In this document: piece after piece, positions 57,458 through 64,000 of the stretch
How positions within the stretch are numbered: position 1 is the first letter of the stretch
Layout of the letters: every line of letters starts with the position of its first letter
Origin: Sphingobacteriales bacterium
GTDB taxonomy: Bacteria; Bacteroidota; Bacteroidia; Chitinophagales; Chitinophagaceae
Assembly: GCA_016708305.1 (NCBI GenBank)
Contig: JADJGB010000001.1
Location: 558,001 to 622,000 of the forward strand
Direction: 5' to 3'
Length of the DNA: 64,000 nt
Translations under genes and position numbers: made by a program
The notes under the pieces: model-generated
The model's database searches: none
What the model saw: the letters and a program-made list of their open reading frames with translations, nothing else
Told to the model about the DNA's origin: nothing

Positions 57458-58072
57458 ATTTAAATTTTAACAATATTAATTTATGGGAAAATAAATTTAT
57501 TATTTGTTTTTAGCAAAAAACAAGCCAAAAAAACTATTCTTTACTATATTTTACACCAAACAGACGCAAAATTAGCTGAAAGGGTGGCTGAATGGGATTA
57601 TTTTTTTATTTATAACAAATTTTTGGATAAATATAAATAAAATAACAAATTTAATCCGCATTGTTGCAAAGAGAACATTTACCACCTTTTTTCTGATAAA
57701 GAGCGCAGCCAAAAATCGCCAAGGATTAAAAATGGAGTAAGTTGATGGTTAGACAAAGTAAAAATACAAACATTCACCGATTGCCTGAAAACAAGAGGAG
57801 TTTTAGGGTAGGGGATTTTATGTCATTGCGGGTAATGTTATTGAAACTCCGGATGAAAACACTTTCAAAGAATCTTCATTCCAGTCATCAAAACGCTCAG
57901 AAAACCCCTAAGAGAAACTCGAAGATACAACCATTGGCCGCTGTCGCAGAAAGGTTCCTGAGCCTGCCGAAGGAACCGGATTGCAAAAAACCCTCGGCCT
58001 AAAAAAGTCCGTGGCTTTATAATTTTTTCCAATCAGTTTGAAATTTTGGGTCTTTATTCAATCCGCTTAATG
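57458..58072. other. Gene-free region
   Basis: AT-rich upstream leader of the TPR gene, then a stretch with a REP-like palindrome. A 86-codon open frame at 57742 (lysine/proline-rich, no family match, overlaps the palindrome) is not convincing as a gene. Confidence 0.5.
57953..57977. repeat. REP-like palindrome GGTTCC...GGAACC
   Basis: GGTTCCTGAGCCTGCCGAAG followed by GAACC: inverted arms around GAGCCTGCC, a type of dispersed intergenic repeat widespread in bacteria. Confidence 0.6.
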
Positions 58073-58300
58073 TTAGCGGTTCGTTGATTTGTCTTCATCG
58101 TTTCTGTATTCTAAAATGTCAGCAGGTTGGCAGTCCAACGCTTTACAAATAGACTCCAATGTGCTAAAACGAATTGCCTTCGCTTTTCCTGTCTTTAAAA
58201 TAGAAAGGTTAGATATTGTCAAATCAACTCTTTCTGAAAGTTCATTCAGAGAGATTTTCCGCTTTGCCATCATCACGTCTAAGTTTACAATGATTGGCAT
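58073..58300 (-). CDS. XRE-family HTH regulator (YozG-like)
   Basis: 75 residues from ATG 58300 (MPIIVNLDVMMAKRKISLNE). HTH with RVDLTISNLSILKTGKAKAI and LESICKALDCQPADILEY. The start codon overlaps the stop of the upstream DUF2975 gene as TAATG. This HTH-DUF2975 pair is a recurring unit in Firmicutes and Bacteroidota. Confidence 0.88.
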   Translation of the reverse strand: MPIIVNLDVMMAKRKISLNELSERVDLTISNLSILKTGKAKAIRFSTLESICKALDCQPADILEYRNDEDKSTNR

Positions 58301-58842
58301 TAAACAGTTAAATCGTTTTCGTTTTGAATATCTACGCCTTTTTTGAAAATAGTCGCAATGATATAGATTACAGCCCCCATCAAAATGAATGCTTGACTGT
58401 CTGCCCAAAATTGATTTAAGTTGTCGGTATCAAAACCGTAATGTATTAAATCTTTAGTTAATTCTTTGGCAATGTAACTTAAAAGTCCAATTGAAAGGGT
58501 GTAATAACTAATTCGTGAAATTTGTCTCGAAACATAAGTGCTGAAAGGCTTGGACAAATTTATTTTGTGCATTAGTATGACGACTGTATAAAATAGGACG
58601 GCTTTCAAAATTGAAATGATTAGTATAAAGCTATAGATGCCGAAAAAAGATAATTTACTTTCTTTATACATTTGAATTAAGTCCAACTTTTGATAAAGGA
58701 TTTGGACAAATTCAGGCTTATATAGACTGAAAAAAAAGTTAACTATTAAGCCTCCAGCCTCAATGCTTAGTCCGACAAAGATGAGCCAAGCCACAACATG
58801 TAAGACTATAAATACGAAGTTGTTTGTTTTAGACATAATCAT
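58300..58842 (-). CDS. DUF2975 membrane protein
   Basis: 180 residues with four hydrophobic helices: FVFIVLHVVAWLIFVGLSIE, FGIYSFILIISILKAVLFYT, ISYYTLSIGLLSYIAKEL and AFILMGAVIYIIATIFKKGV. Matches DUF2975, which is normally encoded with a small XRE regulator as here. Function unknown. Confidence 0.85.
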   Translation of the reverse strand: MIMSKTNNFVFIVLHVVAWLIFVGLSIEAGGLIVNFFFSLYKPEFVQILYQKLDLIQMYKESKLSFFGIYSFILIISILKAVLFYTVVILMHKINLSKPFSTYVSRQISRISYYTLSIGLLSYIAKELTKDLIHYGFDTDNLNQFWADSQAFILMGAVIYIIATIFKKGVDIQNENDLTV

Positions 58843-59536
58843 TTAGATTTAAAATTATGTCGTAAAGTTAATAAATATTTATTGATAAACAACGAATATT
58901 TATTAATTCTTAAAATATTTTTTCCGAACGATTTTTAAGTTGTGTCGGTTACAATTCTGACTAACGTTTTTATAAGTTGTTTATTCTCAATTGTTTCCAA
59001 ATTTCCGTTAGCACGAGAATTTATTTTCTTGCCGAAAAATGGGGAATGACCGCCAACACATAGAAAAATATCCGCAAAGCCCCTTTAAAAAAGCCCATAA
59101 CAGAAACAATTTCTGCGGGCTTTGCGGTATACTTTTGAGTTGGTCGACTTCGCCGTAATCCTGCTATTAGTGAGAAAGTATCGACCTTCACTCTTTGTTC
59201 TTAATCCGGGTTTAAAAATCATTTTTGTTTTTACAATTATATTTTGCACCATTGCTTGTTTCAGCATCCGGTTTACAGATTCAAATTTACTGTTTTATTA
59301 CAATATTTTAAAATATAGCTTCTTTTTATTCTGAACAAGGCATACCTTGCCCGTCACGTCCATCAACGTTGCCGATGCAGGATATGGTTTTACTAAAAGA
59401 TTTTATTTAACCATCATCAACCCGCCGCTGCCAAGCATGCCTGCAGGGATACTATACCTGCAACACCTGCTTTATATTTTCAAATTTTGTTTTGCGATTT
59501 GGGTTATATCGTTCGATAGATTTCGTCATTGCTCAA
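58843..59536. other. 694-bp gene-free region with a large hairpin
   Basis: Only the inverted repeat at 59072-59127 stands out. Short open frames (for example 59122-59334) have no family features. Confidence 0.45.
59072..59127. repeat. Nested inverted repeats (11-bp outer stem)
   Basis: CCGCAAAGCCC (59072-59082) and GGGCTTTGCGG (59117-59127) are exact reverse complements, enclosing CAGAAA/TTTCTG (59101-59106, 59110-59115). A second AAGCCC at 59091-59096 can compete for GGGCTT at 59117-59122, allowing two exclusive folds. Could be a terminator or repeat element. Confidence 0.6.
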
Positions 59537-59888
59537 TTATATGCTTTGTCCGAAAGTTAATAAATTTCTGTCAGGGTCAAGCATAGAAAATTCTTTTTGT
59601 CCCCACGGCTTAGTCTGCAATTTTCCGTTTGGGTGAATGCCTATTTTGTTGTCCAATAACGATTGATACAAATTGTCAATGTCGTTTGTTCGGATATAAA
59701 CTTGTCCGTAGTTTTCTTTTGGGTCAAGGTCTTTAAACTCAAAAAAGTGAATTTCTATGCTGTCTTTTTTTATCATTAAATAATCGCCATAGTCGCCTAA
59801 TTCTGTAAATTCCAATTTATTCAAGTAAAAGTCTTTGGTTGCGTTTTTTGTCGCGCATTGGCAATTTCGGATTTATGTTTGTCAGCAT
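59537..59888 (-). CDS. VOC-family protein (bleomycin-resistance-like), one frameshift
   Basis: Small glyoxalase/bleomycin-resistance fold protein. The body LEFTELGDYGDYLMIKKDSIEIHF, the metal-site YIRTNDIDNLYQSL and the end FSMLDPDRNLLTFGQSI are typical. The intact frame starts at 59824; the N-terminus MLTNINPKLPMRDK...TKDFYL is upstream in another frame to ATG 59888, with one extra A in the AAAAAA run near 59850. Confidence 0.85.
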
Positions 59889-60168
59889 AATATTATCTTT
59901 TTTGTCTGTACGTTAATGTTTAGGCGGACGGTCTGTTACACCCTTGCACAAAAGCCAAATTGGAAAATAAAAGTTGAGCCTGTGTTCGACAGCCCCACTC
60001 TTGCCAAACTGCCTGTTCAAGCAACACCTTCGGTGATTCTTTTCTCCGTCAGAGTTTATCATCTTTACTTTTCATCAAATATATAATAAAAATGAAAGGT
60101 AATGAAATTTCGGGAAAAGAACTTAGGACAGATGCAGTAGAACTTATAAAGTAAACTTCATGTAACAT

Positions 60169-60193
60169 CTACCATGATTTATCATAATGGTAG
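60169..60193. repeat. Small hairpin CTACCAT/ATGGTAG
   Basis: 7-bp inverted repeat with an 11-base loop, about 30 bp upstream of the promoter. Could be an operator. Confidence 0.45.
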
Positions 60194-60221
60194 TTTGGTA
60201 GATATTAATTCTTGCATGCTT

Positions 60222-60255
60222 ACACCCAATTTATAAAAAATGATAATTATCTTTG
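60222..60255 (+). promoter_or_regulatory. Promoter TTG-N23-TATCTTTG
   Basis: TATCTTTG at 60248-60255 is an exact -7 box. The nearest TTG (60222-60224) is 23 bp away, a little longer than usual. Transcription would start about 60262, 36 bp before the gene. Confidence 0.6.
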
Positions 60256-60297
60256 TTCGAATTTTTTTTATCATAACACTTTACACAATATTTTATT

Positions 60298-61548
60298 ATG
60301 TCAGATATTTTTGAAAGAATTACACAGGACCTTGGTCCACTTGGGCAACACATGGACAGAGCGCACGGTTATTTTTCATTTCCAAAGTTAGAGGGCGAGT
60401 TAGGCGCCAGAATGAAATTCAGAGAAAAAGAAATGATAGTTTGGAGCCTGAATAACTATTTGGGCCTGGTTAACCATCCTGAAGTAAGAAAAATAGATAC
60501 CGAAGCTGCAGCTAAGTACGGCATGGGCAATCCCATGGGTGCCAGAATGATGAGTGGAAATACCGATATGCACGATGAGCTGGAAAATGTTTTGGCCGAT
60601 TTTACCAAGCGCGAAGATGCTATGCTGCTAAATTTTGGTTATCAAGGAGTTATGAGCTGTATTGATGCCCTTGTCAATCGTCATGATATTATTGTATATG
60701 ACAAAGAATGTCATGCCAGCATTTTAGACGGTATCAGGATGCATGTAGGCCACACCTATTCTTTTAAGCATAATGATATTAAAGACTGCGAAAAACAACT
60801 TGCCAGAGCAACAAAAATGGCTGAAAAAACCGGAGGCGGTATTTTGGTTATCACCGAAGGCGTGTATGGGATGGACGGTCAGCAGGGAAAACTGAAAGAA
60901 ATAGCCGAATTAAAAAAGAAATTTAATTTCAGAATTTTTATTGATGATGCGCATGGTTTTGGCTACATGGGCGCTACCGGTGCAGGCGCCGACGAAGCGC
61001 AAGGCTGTCAGGCAGATATTGATTTGTATTTCAGCACATTTGTAAAAAGTATGGGTAGCATTGGCGCTTTCATTGCCGGTCCTCGGAACGTATTAAAATA
61101 TCTTCGATATAATGTTCGTAGCCAGATATTTGCCAAAAGCCTTCCTTTAATTGTAGTAGAAGGAATGCTCAGGCGTATGGAAATGGTGAAATCAATGCCC
61201 GAACTGAGAGAAAAATTGTGGCATAATGTAAATCGTTTGCAAAACGGACTTCGGGAGCGAGGATTTGACATTGGCAAAACAAACAGCCCCGTTACACCCG
61301 TTTATATGAAAGGCGATGTGCCCGAAGCGACCTCAATGGTAATGGATTTGAGAGAAAATTACAGAATATTCTGTTCTATAGTAGTGTATCCCGTGATACC
61401 TAAGGGTGAAATCATCTACCGCATCATACCCACAGCAGTGCACAGCGACCAGGATATTGATGAAACGCTTCGTGCTTTTACAGAAACCAAGAAAAAATTA
61501 GATGAAGGTCTTTATAAAGCAGCCGACATCCCTGATATGGCAGGATAG
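60298..61548 (+). CDS. Alpha-oxoamine synthase (serine palmitoyltransferase/KBL-like)
   Basis: 416-residue PLP-dependent acyl-CoA:amino-acid condensing enzyme. Motifs: NNYLGLVNHPEV, GMGNPMGARMMSG, the HxD motif in ECHASILDG and IDDAHGFGYMGATGAG, and the PLP-lysine strand FSTFVKSMGSIGAFIAG. Candidate products are 3-ketosphinganine (sphingolipid synthesis, common in this phylum), 2-amino-3-ketobutyrate or KAPA. Spt is suggested by phylum context, not proven. Intact, with its own promoter and terminator. Confidence 0.85.
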   Translation: MSDIFERITQDLGPLGQHMDRAHGYFSFPKLEGELGARMKFREKEMIVWSLNNYLGLVNHPEVRKIDTEAAAKYGMGNPMGARMMSGNTDMHDELENVLADFTKREDAMLLNFGYQGVMSCIDALVNRHDIIVYDKECHASILDGIRMHVGHTYSFKHNDIKDCEKQLARATKMAEKTGGGILVITEGVYGMDGQQGKLKEIAELKKKFNFRIFIDDAHGFGYMGATGAGADEAQGCQADIDLYFSTFVKSMGSIGAFIAGPRNVLKYLRYNVRSQIFAKSLPLIVVEGMLRRMEMVKSMPELREKLWHNVNRLQNGLRERGFDIGKTNSPVTPVYMKGDVPEATSMVMDLRENYRIFCSIVVYPVIPKGEIIYRIIPTAVHSDQDIDETLRAFTETKKKLDEGLYKAADIPDMAG

Positions 61549-61576
61549 ATAATAAAAACTTACAGGCATAAAAAAT

Positions 61577-61599
61577 CCCGGCATTTGCCGGGTTTTTTT
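61577..61599 (+). terminator. Intrinsic terminator
   Basis: CCCGGC-ATTT-GCCGGG followed by TTTTTTT, 29 bp after the synthase stop. Confidence 0.92.
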
Positions 61600-61635
61600 G
61601 TTTTGCCGATTAATGGTTTTTTTGGTTTTTTTGAC

Positions 61636-62040
61636 TTATTTTACTTTGTTTACATCAATGCTTTCGCTTACCTGATTGGTTTTTGATATTTTATAAACGC
61701 TTTCATTTTTAGTGGAAAGGTCGTTAATCACAAAGATAAGCGTGTAATAATCCGAAGGGGCATCCACAAACTGATAGTTGCGTTCTATTTTTTTACCTTC
61801 TAATTTTTCGGTGTGCAACACATTTCCGTCTGTATCCTGTACTGAGATTAAATATTTACCTTCGGTAAGGTTGTTCAATGCCAGATGATAAACAGGCTTT
61901 TCGTTTACATACCCGATGTATTTTATCTGTGATGGATTATTTCCTTCTTTGGGGCTTATTGCCCATGCAGTTAATGAAACTGTAAATAATGCAGCTATTC
62001 CTAAAGCTACGATTCTTGATTTTAATACTACTTTTTTCAT
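61636..62040 (-). CDS. Small secreted protein of unknown function
   Basis: 134 residues. Signal peptide MKKVVLKSRIVALGIAALFT...AWA, then a short beta-sandwich-like domain (YHLALNNLTEGKYLISVQDTD, VLHTEKLEGKKIERNYQF) reminiscent of Bacteroidota DUF3244-like or T9SS-tail domains. Interestingly KSRIVALGIAAL resembles the KSRIVRLAIAI stretch in the protein encoded 0.4 kb upstream on the same strand. Intact. Confidence 0.6.
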   Translation of the reverse strand: MKKVVLKSRIVALGIAALFTVSLTAWAISPKEGNNPSQIKYIGYVNEKPVYHLALNNLTEGKYLISVQDTDGNVLHTEKLEGKKIERNYQFVDAPSDYYTLIFVINDLSTKNESVYKISKTNQVSESIDVNKVK

Positions 62041-62430
62041 GGTTTCTCCTTTTTGTTTTTGTTGTTAAAAAATTTCTTTCTTTCACTTCGGCCAGTTCAC
62101 GTTTACACAAACCAAACCTTGGATTTAATTCGATGACTTTTAGATAAACTTTTTTTTAAATTTTGTTTGCTTTTTAAGTCATTGACACTGCAAAGATGCA
62201 ACGGAAAATAACACTGCAAAAACAAAAATAGGGTGGGTTATAAAGTGCCAAAAATAGATTATTATAATGTAAAATATTGATAATCAATAAAATACGTTTT
62301 AAAGCGATATGATGCCCAAATAGGATAAATAGCTACTATTTGCGGTTATTTGCGGCTTTTTTTATTGATATATTTACAATTTATTAGGAAGAAATTTGCT
62401 GTTTTGATGCATATATTACCATAATTGTAA
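62041..62430. other. 390-bp leader/intergenic region
   Basis: Holds the promoter at 62191-62219 and a long AT-rich leader; no other feature seen. Confidence 0.4.
62191..62219 (-). promoter_or_regulatory. Promoter for the small secreted protein, TTG-N18-CATCTTTG
   Basis: Minus strand: TTG (62219-62217), 18 bp, CATCTTTG (62198-62191), one mismatch from TAnnTTTG. It implies a leader of about 145 bases. The start is preceded by GGAG nine bases upstream, a rare Shine-Dalgarno-like sequence here. Confidence 0.6.
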
Positions 62431-62437
62431 TAAAAAA

Positions 62438-62458
62438 CCGCCCCAAAGGGCGGCTTTC
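62438..62458 (-). terminator. Intrinsic terminator for the 62461 gene
   Basis: Minus strand: CCGCCC-TTTG-GGGCGG followed by TTTTTT. Begins at the stop of the upstream gene. Confidence 0.85.
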
Positions 62459-62460
62459 CT

Positions 62461-63846
62461 TTAAAATGAAAACCTATCTATATACAAATTTTGAACTTTT
62501 ACAATCTTTGAATAATTGATTTGCTGATTAATATCCTTGCTGGATACTCTGATATAGAGGTTTTCAAACTTATTGGCACTTACTTGATCGTTCATGTTTT
62601 TTGAACATGAAAATATGGTTCCAACCACTACTATTGCTATAGCCAGTCTAACGATTCTGGACTTAAAGATGGCACCCAGCAGGAATGCAATACTAAGGCC
62701 GGCTAAGCTAATGGGTAATGTTGCGGTTGAGAAACTGTAATCCAGAGTGCCTGAGGAATTACCGTTTGAAGCCAGAGACTGTACCGTACCGATAGGAACC
62801 CAGTTGTTGCCATCTTTAGATGCTTCTACAATATAGCCTGTGCTGTTAACTTCATTCAATGACTGCCATTGTACACTTAATTGTCCGTTTTTGGAAGTGG
62901 CGTTTATATCGCCAAAGTTAACCGGAAGTGGTGTTTGTGGGGTGTAGTTAGTAGCTAAATCTGCAATATCCCAGCTATTGTTACCTATTTCGGTCATGGT
63001 TACTGTACCCATACCTGGATTCCAGGAAGAAGCATTTACAAAATACATTTTACTTCCTGTAGATACATACAAGCTACCTGTGGAAGAAAATGCAAGACCA
63101 TTCGCATTTCCAATCAGACTACCACCACCTGAAACTACCACATTTGAAATAAATTTAATAGGTGTAATATGGGATACACTACCAGCTGCTACTGCAGCAT
63201 CCAGATCGGCCTTTTTGATTTGAAAGAGTCTGGTATTGCCGGTACTACCATTATTTGCTAAAACATACAAGTTACCATTATTATCAAGTGCCAGATCGCC
63301 ATTACTAAAATCGTCTGAACCGGGACTAAAATTTGAAAAACTAAGTGTTCCCAATGCAGCACCACCATTTGCATTACCACCAGCAGTTGCTTCGAATTTT
63401 CCGAGGTAAACTCCTAGTGGACTGGATTGTGTACTGGCAACTATCCAACCTCTGTTGTTTCCATCTATACCTAAACGTACAAAACCAAGCTCTGTGTTAT
63501 TACTACCACCATTCATATCTAAGGTTAATTCATTGCCAGTGAACCAATCTCCGTTTCCATCGTTTTTAATTGAACGAATGTTCAGTTCTCCATCCCCCGC
63601 TCCTCCTGCACCACTTCCATAGGGAATATAATAAAGCCAGTCACCATTTTTGTTGATTCCTAATGCAGCAGAACCTAAGTAAGAAGAAAAATTGCTTGAG
63701 CGGGTGTCCAAGCCGGCTCCGGTGGAGGAATTTACGGATCCTAATTTAGAAACAACATTGCCTGTACTGATGCCCCAAACGACATCTTGTGCAAAAATAA
63801 AAGCAGCAAAAACGCTAAGTGTAAGCGTGAAGAATAATTTTTTCAT
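62461..63846 (-). CDS. Secreted repetitive surface protein with unusual C-terminal membrane segment
   Basis: 461 residues. Signal peptide MKKLFFTLTLSVFAAFIFA, a propeller-like Gly/Asn/Ser-rich region (GINKNGDWLYYIP, LALDNNGNLYVLANNGS, GLAFSSTGSLYVSTGS), then a typical Bacteroidota C-terminal module (LPVNFGDINATSKNGQLSVQ, NSTGYIVEASKDGNNWVPIG). It does not end there: a hydrophobic segment (LPISLAGLSIAFLLGAIFKS) and a second one with a lipobox-like Cys (AIVVVGTIFSCSKN) follow, with a 45-residue tail. This tail looks like a fusion with another small protein or a sorting signal. Intact. Confidence 0.65.
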   Translation of the reverse strand: MKKLFFTLTLSVFAAFIFAQDVVWGISTGNVVSKLGSVNSSTGAGLDTRSSNFSSYLGSAALGINKNGDWLYYIPYGSGAGGAGDGELNIRSIKNDGNGDWFTGNELTLDMNGGSNNTELGFVRLGIDGNNRGWIVASTQSSPLGVYLGKFEATAGGNANGGAALGTLSFSNFSPGSDDFSNGDLALDNNGNLYVLANNGSTGNTRLFQIKKADLDAAVAAGSVSHITPIKFISNVVVSGGGSLIGNANGLAFSSTGSLYVSTGSKMYFVNASSWNPGMGTVTMTEIGNNSWDIADLATNYTPQTPLPVNFGDINATSKNGQLSVQWQSLNEVNSTGYIVEASKDGNNWVPIGTVQSLASNGNSSGTLDYSFSTATLPISLAGLSIAFLLGAIFKSRIVRLAIAIVVVGTIFSCSKNMNDQVSANKFENLYIRVSSKDINQQINYSKIVKVQNLYIDRFSF

Positions 63847-64000
63847 AATTGTGTGATTTTAAAATTTAAAAACCCGAGGGTTTGGTAAAAAAAATAATTG
63901 GTTGGTTGCAGAGGGATTTTGTAAATTTTAAAAGCATTTCAAGGTTTGTGCGTAGATAGATCAAAAACCTGAAAAACTTTGCGATGCTAAAGGTTTTTTG
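63847..64000. other. Upstream region of the last gene
   Basis: AT-rich; a short palindrome AAACCCGAGGGTTT is at about 63869-63882. No gene start within the window. Confidence 0.35.

Larger units (their letters stand above)
59889..60297. other. Gene-free region before the alpha-oxoamine synthase
   Basis: Nothing coding is recognised apart from a 20-codon open frame at about 60091. Contains a hairpin (60169-60193) and a promoter (60222-60255). Confidence 0.5.

Noticed and set aside
57742..58002. 86-codon ORF
   Set aside because: No signal, domain or conserved pattern; overlaps a REP-like palindrome; no promoter or context.
59122..59334. 70-codon ORF downstream of the nested hairpin
   Set aside because: Begins inside the hairpin and shows no family features; composition like random AT-rich DNA.

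Overview
The window comes from a Bacteroidota chromosome, most likely the Chitinophagaceae or a neighbouring family. The evidence is the set of Bacteroidota-specific families (DUF5686 carboxypeptidase-regulatory proteins, DUF4271 beside hemD, a BtuG-like cobalamin propeller, IS66 and ISAon1/ISL3 elements), promoters with the Bacteroidota -7 box TAnnTTTG, near-absence of Shine-Dalgarno sequences, and AT-rich DNA. About 20 of roughly 50 genes are interrupted by 1-base indels, often in homopolymers, or by a single stop. Housekeeping genes such as sucA, infB and gpsA are among them, so much of this probably reflects consensus errors in the assembly. I give the reconstructed span and state where the frame breaks.

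Layout. 1-9.5 kb: housekeeping genes: sucA (runs off the left edge), rpsT, a SurA-like chaperone, and the rimP-nusA-infB operon. 9.5-14.4 kb: a scrap yard holding a truncated ORF cut by a complete IS66 element with perfect 22-bp ends, a damaged higBA toxin-antitoxin pair, a broken VanX-like dipeptidase and a truncated Dam methylase that meet at a chimeric junction. 14.6-25.9 kb: a heavily broken DUF5686 outer-membrane protein, phoH, a YiiX-like hydrolase, a trans-sulfuration-type PLP enzyme, an amino-acid permease, a cobalamin riboswitch with its BtuB receptor and BtuG-like surface propeller, marC, and tRNA-Arg(CCG).

25.97-32.48 kb is the most unusual part. Directly behind tRNA-Arg lie 16 tandem copies of the 3' half of that tRNA gene, plus one solo copy 2.4 kb further on. 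Every copy has a GC-rich hairpin inserted in the T-loop. At five junctions between units sits an 80-codon GIY-YIG nuclease gene (two intact, two frameshifted, one split by an ISL3-family element with a perfect 8-bp target duplication), and the solo copy carries the tail of a sixth. Each gene copy lies between short TAGTTAYG direct repeats. The array and the solo copy enclose a small XRE regulator and a seven-bladed RCC1-like lipoprotein. I propose this as a tRNA-associated, nuclease-driven repeat system; I know of no description of this exact architecture, but could not search.

32.5-45.1 kb: an SDR enzyme, gpsA, hemW, a BamA/TamA-like protein, a Cdd1-DUF4271-hemD cluster, a MurC-like ligase, a barnase/barstar pair with a decayed partial duplicate, 3-hydroxybutyryl-CoA dehydrogenase and an HsdR_N-type protein. 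45.2-54.5 kb: a coherent pectin/uronate locus of GH43, DUF4440, GH28, GH105, uxaC, kduD, kduI and kdgF, covering extracellular pectin cleavage to the 2-keto-3-deoxygluconate branch. 54.5-64 kb: a long-chain acyl-CoA ligase, a TPR protein, a DUF2975/XRE pair, a VOC protein, an alpha-oxoamine synthase possibly for sphingolipids, and two secreted proteins of unknown role.
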